64,000 nucleotides of DNA from Streptomyces sp. NK15101 (GTDB lineage Bacteria; Actinomycetota; Actinomycetes; Streptomycetales; Streptomycetaceae): contig NZ_JAINVG010000008.1 in NCBI RefSeq assembly GCF_020400725.1, positions 62,001-126,000 of the forward strand, read 5' to 3'. Under the pieces are notes generated by a model. The model was not told the DNA's origin. It saw only the letters and a list, made by a program, of their open reading frames with translations, and searched no databases. Within the stretch, counting starts at the first letter, position 1, and every line of letters starts with the position of its first letter. Shown in pieces: positions 46,612-55,035 of the stretch. The position numbers were made by a program, and so were the translations under genes.

Positions 46612-47247
46612 CTACTCGAAGCTGGGCGCCGCCGTCCGCGTGCGCTTGATCTCGTAGAAGCCCGGCGTCGACGCCACGAGCAGCGTGCCGTCCCACAGCC
46701 GGGCCGCCGCCTCGCCGCGCGGGGTCGGGGTGACGACGGGGCCGAAGAAGGCGACCTCGTCGCCCGTCGGGCCCGGCACCGAGATGACCGGGGTGCCGAC
46801 GTCCTGGCCGACCTTCTCGATGCCCTCCTTGTGGGAGGCGCGGAGCTCGGTGTCGTACGTGTCCTTGTCGGCGAAGTCCGCCAGGCCCTCGGGCAGGCCG
46901 ACGTCCTTCAGTGCGCCGACGATCGCCTCGCGGGTCGGGCCCTCTCCGTTGTTGTGGAAGCGGGTGCCGAGCGCCGTGTAGAGCTTGCCGACGACCTCGT
47001 CGCCGTGCAGCTGCTGGGCGGCTATCACCACGCGGACCGGGCCCCAGGCCTTGGTCTCCAGCATCTCGCGGTACTCGACGGGGAGCTCGTCGAGCCGGTT
47101 CTCGTTGAGCACGGCCAGGCTCATGACCTTCCAGCGCACGTCGACCGGGCGGACCTGCTCCACCTCCAGCATCCACCGGGAGGTCATCCAGGCCCACGGG
47201 CACAGCGGGTCGAAGTAGAAGTCGGCGGTGGTCCTGCGCTCGGACAT
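46612..47247 (-). CDS. Mycothiol-dependent nitroreductase-like (DsbA-fold, Rv2466c family) with CPWA motif
   Basis: A 211-residue thioredoxin-fold protein. ADFYFDPLCPWAWMTSRW, VMSLAVLNEN, AWGPVRVVIAAQQLHG and VGTPVISVPG follow Rv2466c (M. tuberculosis), which uses mycothiol and also activates nitro-prodrugs. That enzyme has CPWC; here the second Cys is Ala (CPWA), so only a one-Cys mechanism is possible. GAGGAG lies upstream of ATG 47247. It is divergent from pepN across 147 bases, as with Rv2466c and pepN in mycobacteria. Confidence 0.88.
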   Translation of the reverse strand: MSERRTTADFYFDPLCPWAWMTSRWMLEVEQVRPVDVRWKVMSLAVLNENRLDELPVEYREMLETKAWGPVRVVIAAQQLHGDEVVGKLYTALGTRFHNNGEGPTREAIVGALKDVGLPEGLADFADKDTYDTELRASHKEGIEKVGQDVGTPVISVPGPTGDEVAFFGPVVTPTPRGEAAARLWDGTLLVASTPGFYEIKRTRTAAPSFE

Positions 47248-47394
47248 GTCACTCCTCGGTGAGGCCTCGGAAAGAAGAAGGTGGTGCGCCGAAAGAAGGG
47301 AACCCGCAGAGGCGCCGACGCATTCCCGGGTCCCGGCCGACAGTGGCACATGGGAGGATCGGTGCTGTTTCGAACGCGCCACGAAGGAGTGACC

Positions 47395-49944
47395 GTGCCC
47401 GGTGAGAATCTGTCCCGCGACGAGGCCCACGAGAGGGCCGCGCTGCTGTCCGTCGACGGGTACGAGGTCGTCCTCGACCTGCGGTCGGCGGTCGGCGAGT
47501 CGGCCGAGGCGGTGCGCACCTTCCGCTCGCGGACGACGATCCGGTTCCGCCGCACCGGCGAGGGCACGAGCACGTTCGTCGACCTGATCGCCCCCTCGGT
47601 GAACGCGGTCACGCTCAACGGCCGCTCCCTCGACCCGGCGGTGGTCTTCGACGGCGCGCGGATCTCGCTCGACGGCCTCGCCGACGAGAACGTGCTCGTG
47701 GTGGACGCCCAGTGCGCCTACAGCCGCACCGGCGAGGGCATGCACCGCTTCGTCGACCCGGAGGACGGCGAGGTCTACCTCTACACGCAGTACGAGCCGG
47801 CCGACGCCCGCCGGGTGTACGCCAACTTCGAGCAGCCCGACCTCAAGGCGCCGTACCGCTTCGCGGTGACCGCGCCGGAGGGCTGGACGGTCTGGTCGAA
47901 CGGAGCGGGCGAGCAGGACGCCGAAGGCGTGTGGCGGTTCGCGGAGACGGCGCCGATCTCCACGTACATCACGTGCGTCGTGGCCGGCCCGTACCACTAC
48001 GTGACCGACAGCTACACGCGCGGCGACCTCGAGATCCCGCTCGGCGCGATGTGCCGCAAGTCGCTGGCGAAGCACTTCGACGCCGACGACGTCTTCCTGA
48101 TCACCAAGCAGGGCTTCGACTTCTTCCACGACAACTTCGACTATCCGTACCCCTTCGGGAAGTACGACCAGGCCTTCGTCCCCGAGTACAACCTCGGCGC
48201 GATGGAGAACCCGGGCATGGTGACCTTCCGCGAGGAGTACATCTACCGGGGCAAGGTCACCCAGGCCGCGTACGAGAGCCGGGCCAACGTCATCCTGCAC
48301 GAGATGGCGCACATGTGGTTCGGCGACCTGGTCACCATGGTGTGGTGGGACGACCTGTGGCTGAAGGAGTCCTTCGCGGACTTCATGGGCTCCTTCGTGA
48401 ACGCCGAGGCCACCCGCTTCACCAACAGCTGGGTGACCTTCGCCAACAACCGCAAGTCCTGGGCGTACCGCGCCGACCAGCTGCCGTCCACGCACCCCAT
48501 CACGGCCGACATCCGTGACCTGGAGGACGCCAAACTCAACTTCGACGGCATCACGTACGCCAAGGGCGCCTCGGTGCTCAAGCAGCTCGTCGCGTACGCC
48601 GGGCGGGACGCGTTCCTGGAGGGCGCGCGCCGCTACTTCAAGCGCCACGCCTACGGGAACACGCGCCTGGCCGACCTCCTCTCGATCCTGGAGGAGACCT
48701 CCGGGCGGGACATGAAGGCCTGGGCGAAGTCCTGGCTGCAGACCTCCGGAGTCAACAGCCTGACCCCGGTCGTCACCTACGACGCGGAGGGCCGGATCAC
48801 CGAGCTCGCCGTCCTCCAGGAGGGCGACGAGCTGCGTCCGCACCGCGCCGCCGTCGGTCTCTACCGGCTCTCCGGCGGGGAACTCGTGCGGTACGCGCGG
48901 ACCGAGGCCGACATCACCGGCGCCCGGACCGTCGTCGCCGAGCTCGCGGGCCAGGAGAAGCCCGACCTGGTGCTCGTCAACGACGACGACCTCACCTACT
49001 GCAAGATCCGCTTCGACGAGGGCTCGCTCGCGACCCTGCGGGCGCACCTCGGTGAGATCACCGACCCGCTGGCCCGCGCCCTGTGCTGGTCGGCGCTGTG
49101 GAACCTGACCCGCGACGGGCTCATGCCCGCCCGGGACTTCGTCGCCGTCGCGCTCGCCTTCGCGGGCCGCGAGACCGACATCGGCGTCCTCCAGATGGTC
49201 CACGCCTGGACGAAGTCGGCCGTCACCCTCTACGCGGCGCCCGCGTGGCGCGAGGAGGGCGGCCGTCTGCTCGCCGAGGGCGGGCTGCGCGAGCTGCGCG
49301 TGGCCGAGCCGGGCAGCGAGCACCAGCTGACCTGGGCGCGGTTCTTCGCGGCGACCGCCTCCACCGAGGCCGACTTCCAGCTCCTGGAGGGGCTGCTCGA
49401 CGGCACGGCGAAGATCGACGGCCTCGACGTCGACCAGGAGCTGCGCTGGGCGCTGCTCTCCCCGCTGGCCGTGCACGGCCGCGCGGACGAGGCCCGGATC
49501 GACGAGGAGCTGTCCCGGGACGACACGGCCTCGGGCAAGCGCCACCAGACCCGGCTGCTCGCCTCGCGGCCCTCGGCCGCGGTCAAGGCGCAGGCCTGGG
49601 CGCAGGTCGTCGAGTCGGACACCCTGTCGAACGCGCTGGTCGAGGCGACCATCGCGGGCTTCGTCCAGCCCTCGCAGCGCGAACTGATCGCGCCGTACGC
49701 GGAGAAGTACTTCGCCGCGATCGAGCGGCTGTGGGCCGAGCGGTCGATCCAGATCGGCATCGACGTGGTCCGGGGCCTGTTCCCGGGCCTCCAGGACGAC
49801 GAGGCGACGCTCGCCGCGACGGACGCCTGGCTGTCGGAGCACGAGTCGGCCCCGCCGGCGCTGCGCCGCCTCGTCCTGGAGTCGCGTGACGACCTGGCGC
49901 GGGCGCTGCGCGCGCAGGCCTGCGACGGGCGCGTGGCGCAGTAG
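47395..49944 (+). CDS. pepN: Aminopeptidase N (M1 family), first copy
   Basis: An 849-residue M1 metallopeptidase. GAMEN is kept as NLGAMENPGM; the zinc site is HEMAHMWFGD followed 18 residues later by Glu in LKESFADFM. A C-terminal ERAP1-like helical domain occupies residues 500-849. It removes N-terminal residues from peptides, downstream of Clp and other proteases. The GTG at 47395 (PGENLSRDEAHERA) has AGGAG upstream; a longer upstream frame is basic and unlike the family. A second, partial pepN starts at 61598. Confidence 0.95.
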   Translation: MPGENLSRDEAHERAALLSVDGYEVVLDLRSAVGESAEAVRTFRSRTTIRFRRTGEGTSTFVDLIAPSVNAVTLNGRSLDPAVVFDGARISLDGLADENVLVVDAQCAYSRTGEGMHRFVDPEDGEVYLYTQYEPADARRVYANFEQPDLKAPYRFAVTAPEGWTVWSNGAGEQDAEGVWRFAETAPISTYITCVVAGPYHYVTDSYTRGDLEIPLGAMCRKSLAKHFDADDVFLITKQGFDFFHDNFDYPYPFGKYDQAFVPEYNLGAMENPGMVTFREEYIYRGKVTQAAYESRANVILHEMAHMWFGDLVTMVWWDDLWLKESFADFMGSFVNAEATRFTNSWVTFANNRKSWAYRADQLPSTHPITADIRDLEDAKLNFDGITYAKGASVLKQLVAYAGRDAFLEGARRYFKRHAYGNTRLADLLSILEETSGRDMKAWAKSWLQTSGVNSLTPVVTYDAEGRITELAVLQEGDELRPHRAAVGLYRLSGGELVRYARTEADITGARTVVAELAGQEKPDLVLVNDDDLTYCKIRFDEGSLATLRAHLGEITDPLARALCWSALWNLTRDGLMPARDFVAVALAFAGRETDIGVLQMVHAWTKSAVTLYAAPAWREEGGRLLAEGGLRELRVAEPGSEHQLTWARFFAATASTEADFQLLEGLLDGTAKIDGLDVDQELRWALLSPLAVHGRADEARIDEELSRDDTASGKRHQTRLLASRPSAAVKAQAWAQVVESDTLSNALVEATIAGFVQPSQRELIAPYAEKYFAAIERLWAERSIQIGIDVVRGLFPGLQDDEATLAATDAWLSEHESAPPALRRLVLESRDDLARALRAQACDGRVAQ

Positions 49945-49950
49945 GGGGCG

Positions 49951-49978
49951 GGGGTCGCGGGCTTCGGCCCGCGGCCCC
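49951..49978. terminator. Terminator of pepN (first copy)
   Basis: GGGGTCGCGGGC and GCCCGCGGCCCC form a 12-bp stem (one G-T wobble) with a TTCG tetraloop, seven bases after the stop. Confidence 0.8.
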
Positions 49979-50082
49979 TCATCGGCACTCGAACGTGCGT
50001 ACTTTAGGGCGAGGTTGTCCCTGAATGTCGACGAATGTGTAACAGGGGTTAGGGGAGCCTTCGGAAGCGGAAGACCCCCGAC

Positions 50083-51087
50083 ATGAACCACAACACCCCC
50101 ATCACCCCCCGCCCCCTCCCCCTCTCCTCCCGCACCGGTCGTGCGCAACGCCTCGCGTCCGCCGACCAGTTGAGGGCACAGGGCATCCCCGCCGCCGAGG
50201 TCGCCGCGCACTGCCGGCCCGGCGGCTGGCAGCAGCTGCTCCCCGGCGTCTTCCTGCTCCAGCCCGGACCGCCCACCAGCGAGGACCGGCTGAAGGCCGC
50301 GCTGCTCTACGCCCGCAGGACCGGGGCCGTGCCCCCGCAGGGCCCCGACGCGATGATCACCGGCCTCGCCGCGCTGACCCTGCACCGCTTCCCCTCCGCT
50401 CCCCCGCTCACCGCCCTGGACCGGATCGACGTCCTGGTGCCGCGCACCCGGCGGCTGCGCTCGACCGGCTGGGTGCGGGTGGTGCGCGCCCCCGAGTCGC
50501 CGGAGCCGGTGGAGCTCACCGGCGTCCCCGTCGCCCCCGTCGCCCGCGCCGTCGCCGACGCGGTGTCGGGCCTCTCGGACGCGGAGACGGTACGCCGGCT
50601 GCTCACCGAGGCCGTCCGCGGCGGCCACTGCGAACCGGGCGCGGTGGTGAGGGAGTTGAGCCGGGCCCGGCTGCTCTCCCGGCCGCACGTGGTGGACGCG
50701 GTGGACTCGCTGCTCGCCGAGGGGCGCTCGCTCTCCGAGCAGCGGCTCTACGAGATGGTGCGCGAGTTCGCGCTGCCGGACCCGCTGTGGAACGTGGACC
50801 TGCGGCTGCCGGGCGGCCCGCACCTGGGCGGGGTGGACGCCTACTGGCCGGACCAGGCGGTCGCCGTGGAGCTGGACACCCGGGCGCCGCGGCAGGACGA
50901 CGACGAGCTGTGGACCGAGTACACCCGCAAGCGGGAGCACCTGGAGCGGCTCGGCATCACGGTCGTCCACCTCACCCCGCGCAAGCTGCGCGAGGCGATG
51001 GACCAGCAGGCCACCGTGGTCCGTACGGCCCTGATGGCCGCCCCGGACCGGCAGCCCGCCGCGTACGTCGTCGTCCTGCCCCGGTGA
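50083..51087 (+). CDS. AbiEi-like winged-helix plus DUF559 nuclease-fold protein
   Basis: A 334-residue protein. The N-terminal 60 residues (LASADQLRAQGIPAAEVAAHCRPGGWQQLLPGVFLL) resemble the winged-helix of AbiEi-type antitoxins. The C-terminal domain (about 230-320), with HLGGVDAYWPDQAVAVELD and later REHLERLGITVVHLTP, resembles DUF559/Vsr-type endonuclease folds, with D and E-x-D in plausible metal positions. This pairing is common and uncharacterised in actinobacteria. No AbiEii toxin or other partner is adjacent. A weak GGAAG lies upstream. Function unknown; nuclease activity is an inference. Confidence 0.7.
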   Translation: MNHNTPITPRPLPLSSRTGRAQRLASADQLRAQGIPAAEVAAHCRPGGWQQLLPGVFLLQPGPPTSEDRLKAALLYARRTGAVPPQGPDAMITGLAALTLHRFPSAPPLTALDRIDVLVPRTRRLRSTGWVRVVRAPESPEPVELTGVPVAPVARAVADAVSGLSDAETVRRLLTEAVRGGHCEPGAVVRELSRARLLSRPHVVDAVDSLLAEGRSLSEQRLYEMVREFALPDPLWNVDLRLPGGPHLGGVDAYWPDQAVAVELDTRAPRQDDDELWTEYTRKREHLERLGITVVHLTPRKLREAMDQQATVVRTALMAAPDRQPAAYVVVLPR

Positions 51088-51090
51088 GCG

Positions 51091-52230
51091 CTACTTCTTC
51101 GGGACGGTGCCGCAGAACTCCGCCTCGACGACCTTCTGGGTGTCGCCCGTCCAGTCGGCGTTGAAGTTGCCGGCGAGGGAGTGCTCGCCGTCGCGGGTCA
51201 CCTGGGCCAGGGAGGAGGAGCCGTGGATGCCGCCGCCGTGGCCCCAGACCTCCACTCCGCAGCTCAGCTTCTCCTTCATGAGCCCGAGGCCGTAGCCCAC
51301 GTTCGGGTACTCGGGGGAGATCGCGACCGTGGCGGTCATCTCCTTCAGGCCGCCCTTCGTGAGGAGCCGGCCCTTGAGCAGGGCCGTGTAGAAGGTCTGC
51401 AGGTCGCGGGAGTCGGAGATGATCTCGCCGGCCGCGCCCGCGATGCTCGGGTTGAGGTCGGAGACGTCGTGGACGGGGGCGTTCACGTCCCGGGAGAGCT
51501 TGGAGTACGCCGGGCTGCTGGGCTCCGGCATGGTCGAGCGGGTCCCGGGGACGGTGGTGGCGCGGAGCTTGAGGGGCTTGATGATCCGGTTCTCGACGGC
51601 CTTGCCGTAGGGGCGGCCGGTGACCTTCTCGATCACCATGCCGGCGAGGACGAAGTTGGTGTTGGAGTAGTTCCAGCCGGCGCCGGGGGCGAAGTCCGGC
51701 TCGTGGGCCATGGCGACGGAGACGAGCTGCCGCGGGGTCCAGGTGTCGTAGCGGTGCTCCAGGAAGCCGGAGCCGAAGACCCTCTCCTGGAAGGCGGGGT
51801 CCTCGGTGTAGCTGTAGACGCCGCTGGTGTGGTTGAGCAGCTGACGGACGGTGATCTTCGTACCGTCGTGGCCGTTGCCCCGGACGACTCCGGGGAGCCA
51901 CTTCTCGACCGGGTCGTCGAGGTCGACGCGGCCCTCCGCCTGGAGCTGGAGGAGGACGGTGGCGACGAAGGTCTTGGTGATGGAGCCGACCCGGTAGCGG
52001 TCGCCGCCCTCGCGCTCGCCGGCGGTGCCGGTCCAGCGGTCGCGTCCGTCGCGGGCCTGGGCGACGGCGCCGGGCACGCCGTCGGCGACGGCGGCTTCCA
52101 GGGCCTGCTGGGTGGCCGCGTGGTCCTGCCGGTGCGCCGGCGGCTGCGCCGCGAGGGCGGGCGCGGCGAGGGCGGTGGCGGCGAGACCTGCCACGAGGGT
52201 GGCGGCGACGACGGTACGTGCGGCTGACAT
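51091..52230 (-). CDS. Secreted serine hydrolase (beta-lactamase / D-Ala-D-Ala carboxypeptidase fold)
   Basis: A 379-residue protein with a signal peptide (cleavage likely after ALAA near 27). The fold signature is SxxK in GSITKTF (near 84), YxN in YSNTNFV (near 180), and HxG in WGHGGGIHG (near 333). Such S12 enzymes act as D-amino peptidases, esterases or carboxypeptidases; a class C beta-lactamase role cannot be assumed. AGGGGAG precedes the ATG. Its stop is three bases from the stop of the convergent gene, with no terminator between. Confidence 0.9.
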   Translation of the reverse strand: MSAARTVVAATLVAGLAATALAAPALAAQPPAHRQDHAATQQALEAAVADGVPGAVAQARDGRDRWTGTAGEREGGDRYRVGSITKTFVATVLLQLQAEGRVDLDDPVEKWLPGVVRGNGHDGTKITVRQLLNHTSGVYSYTEDPAFQERVFGSGFLEHRYDTWTPRQLVSVAMAHEPDFAPGAGWNYSNTNFVLAGMVIEKVTGRPYGKAVENRIIKPLKLRATTVPGTRSTMPEPSSPAYSKLSRDVNAPVHDVSDLNPSIAGAAGEIISDSRDLQTFYTALLKGRLLTKGGLKEMTATVAISPEYPNVGYGLGLMKEKLSCGVEVWGHGGGIHGSSSLAQVTRDGEHSLAGNFNADWTGDTQKVVEAEFCGTVPKK

Positions 52231-52337
52231 GCGGGGCTCCCCTGATCGTTGCGGTGCTGTTCGTTGTGCTGCGGTCGGGGGGAGGGACCCCGGGAGGCGG
52301 GCGGGGGTTGATCGCGTCTTCGGCGGTTGAGCGCCTT

Positions 52338-52805
52338 TCAGCCGTTCTCGTGCTCGGTGAGGCGGGAGCGCCCCAGGGGCGGCCGGTCGCGCCAGAGCTG
52401 GAGGCCGATGTCGACGAGTTCGACGCGGGTGAGGGAGGGCACGGAGTCGAGCGGGTGCCAGGCGGCGAGGTCGGTGGAGCCGTCCTCCTCGTTCCGCAGG
52501 GCGCCGCCGGTGATCCGCGCCTCGTAGATGATCCGCAGGCCCTGCCAGTCGCCGGGGGCGCCGAGCCGGCGGAGCCAGGAGCGCCGGATGGAGTCGATGC
52601 CGAGGAGGGCGGTCGGCTCGGTCAGATAGCCCGTCTCCTCCTCGACCTCACGGACGACGGTGTGGACGGGATCCTCGCCGTGGTCCATGCCGCCGCCGGG
52701 CAGGGTCCACCGCTTGGTGCCGTCCTTCGCGACCCAGCGGGCGAGGAGCACGTCGTCGCCACGGACACACACGGCGTAGGACGCCACCCTCAACTCCTTC
52801 TGCAT
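52338..52805 (-). CDS. NUDIX hydrolase
   Basis: A 155-residue protein with the Nudix box GGGMDHGEDPVHTVVREVEEETGY intact in form (Gx5Ex7REVxEExG). It hydrolyses some nucleoside diphosphate linked to X; substrate unknown. The ATG at 52805 has no ribosome site; TAACCT lies six bases upstream and overlaps the stop of the HPP gene, so it probably has its own promoter and a leaderless transcript. Confidence 0.92.
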   Translation of the reverse strand: MQKELRVASYAVCVRGDDVLLARWVAKDGTKRWTLPGGGMDHGEDPVHTVVREVEEETGYLTEPTALLGIDSIRRSWLRRLGAPGDWQGLRIIYEARITGGALRNEEDGSTDLAAWHPLDSVPSLTRVELVDIGLQLWRDRPPLGRSRLTEHENG

Positions 52806-52811
52806 GAGGTG

Positions 52812-52817
52812 AGGTTA
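52812..52817 (-). promoter_or_regulatory. Probable -10 box of leaderless Nudix gene
   Basis: TAACCT, then CACCTC, then ATG on the minus strand. It overlaps the TAA stop of the HPP gene. No strong -35. Confidence 0.5.
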
Positions 52818-53321
52818 GAGCCAGTACGCGGGATACGTCCGTCCCATGAAGCGGGCGGCCGTCAGGCCGACGGCGACCAGGAGGAGGGAGGCGAGGGCGA
52901 GAAGGCCGAGAAACGACCAGGGGGGCGGGTCCTGGAGGGCGACGATGACGGCCGTCGCCGCGGCGGGCGAGTGCGGGGTGCGGGCGAGCATCATCACGCC
53001 GAGGGCGAGACCGCCCGCGACGGCGGCGCCCCACAGGCCCGGTCCGGCGAGGGCGAGGACCGCGAAGCCCGTGAGCGCGGAGAGCAGTTGGCCGCCGACG
53101 ACCGAGCGCGGCTGGGAGAGCGGCAGGTCGGGGGCCCCGGCCACGAGCGCCATGCTGGCGGCGAGGGGCGGGATGAGCAGGGGCTGGTGGAGGAGGGTGC
53201 CGACGGCGACGAGGAGGAGGAGCGCGGTGCCGACGGCGGCCGTGGAGGCCAGCACGACGCGGGGACGGGGGCGCGGGGGCGCCGTGGGGCGGGGCGGCGC
53301 GGTGGGCGCGGTGGCGGGCAC
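52815..53321 (-). CDS. HPP family membrane protein
   Basis: A 168-residue membrane protein with about five helices. It matches HPP proteins by LPLSQPRSVVGGQLLSA and ARTPHSPAAATAVI; the name motif HPP appears here as HSP. The N-terminal 20 residues are Pro-rich. Some HPP proteins take up nitrite; function here is not known. The GTG at 53321 follows GGAGG by about four bases. The gene ends inside the promoter of the Nudix gene. Confidence 0.8.
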   Translation of the reverse strand: MPATAPTAPPRPTAPPRPRPRVVLASTAAVGTALLLLVAVGTLLHQPLLIPPLAASMALVAGAPDLPLSQPRSVVGGQLLSALTGFAVLALAGPGLWGAAVAGGLALGVMMLARTPHSPAAATAVIVALQDPPPWSFLGLLALASLLLVAVGLTAARFMGRTYPAYWL

Positions 53322-53389
53322 TGGGCCTCCGGGGTGCGGGGTCTCGGGACGGGGGCGGGCCCTGGGCGCGGGGAGGCGCGTTCGGGGTT

Positions 53390-53427
53390 GTGCCCACCCG
53401 TTCCGCCCCTGCGGAACGGGTGGGCAC
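53390..53427. terminator. Terminator of the flavin-oxidase-fold gene
   Basis: A 16-17 bp stem (TGCCCACCCGTTCCGC and complement) with a CCCT loop, 12 bases after the stop. This hairpin sequence resembles a Streptomyces dispersed repeat as I recall. Confidence 0.82.
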
Positions 53428-53438
53428 GACGAGGTCGG

Positions 53439-54302
53439 TCAGGGCGTGGGCGGGTTCGACGGGGAGTATTCCGGGGGTGACCAGCGCAGGGGGCTGCCGG
53501 AGGGGGTTTCGACCGTGCGGTCGACGCGGAAGCGGGTGACGCGGCCCTCGGGGCCGTACTCGGTGTGCGCGCGGCCGCTGAGCTGGAGGGTCAGTCCCGT
53601 CTCCCAGTCGAGGAGGAGCAGCCCCGCGCGGCCGTCCGACTCCAGGTTGCCCAGGGTCAGGAACATCGCGTTGCCCGGGTAGTCGCGCCAGCTGAGCTCC
53701 CGCGGCGCGTCGACCCGGACGAAGCCGGGGTTGCCGCCGCGGTGGCTGGTGTCGACGCCGTCGGGGGCGGCGGTGGAGACGAAGAAGGTGTCGGCGGCGC
53801 GGATCCGGCGCATCTGGTCGGGGGTGAGCGCCTCGCCGTGCCGTGCGGCGCCCGCCTCGGGGCCGGCGGGTTCGGAGCCGTACCACTCCCGCTTCTGCAG
53901 GTACTTGGGGCAGTTGGAGAAGACCTGCTCGGCCTCGATGGTGAAGCCGCGTCCGCTGCGTCGGGCGGTGCCGTTGAGGCGCATGCGGCGGCGGGTGCGG
54001 GGATCGAGGGCGAGGGTGCCCACGGGGGCGCCGTCGGGCGTGCCCTCGGGGAGGTCGGCGGCCACGGAGACCGTGTGCGGGCCGGTGGCCCGGGCGAAGC
54101 CGGGCGCGCCGGTGAGCAGGCTCGACCAGACGCGGCCCTCGTGGTCCGCCGCGCCGATCATCAGCATCGGCTGGTCCTCCAGGAAGGCGGCGGCGACGGG
54201 GCGGATTCCGTCGGTGATGGAGCGGCCTACGTGGGCGGCGAGCTCTTGGACGCCGAACCGTTCCTGTAGGGCCAGGGAGCCGGAGTGGTACGCGGTGTTC
54301 AC
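53439..54302 (-). CDS. Pyridoxamine 5'-phosphate oxidase-fold (flavin) protein
   Basis: A 287-residue protein with a split-barrel flavin fold: ADHEGRVWSSLLTGAPGF, then TFFVSTAAPDGVDTSHRGGNPGFVRV and DYPGNAMFLTLGNLESDGRAGLLLLD. These match the family often annotated as pyridoxamine 5'-phosphate oxidase family, which may bind FMN or F420; the reaction is unknown. The conserved CPKY segment (FSNCPKYLQKREW) is typical of the longer subfamily. GGGAG precedes GTG 54302. Confidence 0.82.
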   Translation of the reverse strand: MNTAYHSGSLALQERFGVQELAAHVGRSITDGIRPVAAAFLEDQPMLMIGAADHEGRVWSSLLTGAPGFARATGPHTVSVAADLPEGTPDGAPVGTLALDPRTRRRMRLNGTARRSGRGFTIEAEQVFSNCPKYLQKREWYGSEPAGPEAGAARHGEALTPDQMRRIRAADTFFVSTAAPDGVDTSHRGGNPGFVRVDAPRELSWRDYPGNAMFLTLGNLESDGRAGLLLLDWETGLTLQLSGRAHTEYGPEGRVTRFRVDRTVETPSGSPLRWSPPEYSPSNPPTP

Positions 54303-54371
54303 GGGGTCTCCCGGGTGCGGGTCGGTGGGTGCGGGTCGTGGGCGCGGGTGGCGCGTTCGGGGTGGGCCCGC

Positions 54372-54411
54372 CTCCCCCGAGCTCTCGGCTTCGCTCGGAC
54401 AGGGGCCCCCG
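54372..54411. repeat. Streptomyces dispersed palindromic repeat
   Basis: CTCCCCCGAGCTCTCGGCTT followed by CGCTCGGACAGGGGCCCCCG. I recall near-identical elements at many intergenic sites in Streptomyces. It has CCGAG/CTCGG arms and lies between a VOC gene and the flavin-fold gene, in a 147-base gap. Confidence 0.55.
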
Positions 54412-54449
54412 TCGCCCTTGCGGAACGACCGCGCACACCCTGAGCAGGA

Positions 54450-54905
54450 CTAGAAGAAGCCGCAGGTCGGGGCCGTCTCCGACGGGGCTTCGGCTCCCTC
54501 CGCGCCCTTCGGGACCGAGATTTCCAGGCGGGTGCCGTCGGGGTCGTGGAAGAAGATGCCGCCGGAGGCCGCGCCTTCGCGGTGGGCGACGACGCCCTCG
54601 TACGCGAAGGAGGCTCCGCGCGCGGTGAGCGCGGCCTCGGCGGCGCGGACGTGCTCGATGGACTCGGCCTCGAAGGCGAGGTGGTGGAGGCCGGGCCGGC
54701 CGGAGTCGTAGGCGCCCTCGGCCTGCTGCCAGAGGGTGAGGACCAGGCGACCGTCCTGGCCGAGGAAGGCGTAGCGGCTGTCCTTCTCCTCGCCCTCGCC
54801 GAGGACGTCGAAGCCGAGGACGTCGCCGTAGAAGGCGAGCGAGCGCCCGAGGTCGGTGACGTTGAGGCCGACGTGGTGGGTGGCGAGTGTGCCGATCGTG
54901 GACAT
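54450..54905 (-). CDS. VOC family protein (glyoxalase / dioxygenase fold)
   Basis: A 151-residue protein with two beta-alpha-beta-beta-beta units. Probable metal ligands are His in THHVGLNV, His in GLHHLAFE and Glu in TRLEISVPK, the 2-His-1-Glu set of metal-dependent VOC enzymes. The start of unit one (DLGRSLAFYGDVLGFDV) is classical. Substrate unknown; glyoxalase, extradiol dioxygenase or resistance roles are all possible. It is divergent from a CGNR protein gene across an operator-like palindrome. Confidence 0.87.
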   Translation of the reverse strand: MSTIGTLATHHVGLNVTDLGRSLAFYGDVLGFDVLGEGEEKDSRYAFLGQDGRLVLTLWQQAEGAYDSGRPGLHHLAFEAESIEHVRAAEAALTARGASFAYEGVVAHREGAASGGIFFHDPDGTRLEISVPKGAEGAEAPSETAPTCGFF

Positions 54906-54940
54906 GAGGATCCCCTCTCCGGTGCGGCCGGCCCCCTCGG

Positions 54941-54972
54941 GCTAACCTCTCACTTCGACTTTAGAGGTTAGC
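54941..54972. promoter_or_regulatory. Inverted repeat in the VOC/CGNR divergent promoter region
   Basis: GCTAACCTCT and AGAGGTTAGC are perfect 10-base arms with a 12-base spacer, in the 130-base region between divergent genes. A third, imperfect half-site GAGGGGTTAG lies at 55004-55013. A likely dimer-binding operator; the CGNR protein is the obvious candidate regulator. Confidence 0.65.
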
Positions 54973-55035
54973 TACGGAGGGAGTCAACCGCTCACGTACC
55001 CTTGAGGGGTTAGTCCATCGAGGAGGGTGTCCGCC

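Noticed and set aside
46612..50970. A 1,452-codon open frame on the minus strand across pepN
   Set aside because: Only its last 211 codons are real (the Rv2466c-like protein). The rest is antisense to pepN and the AbiEi-like gene.
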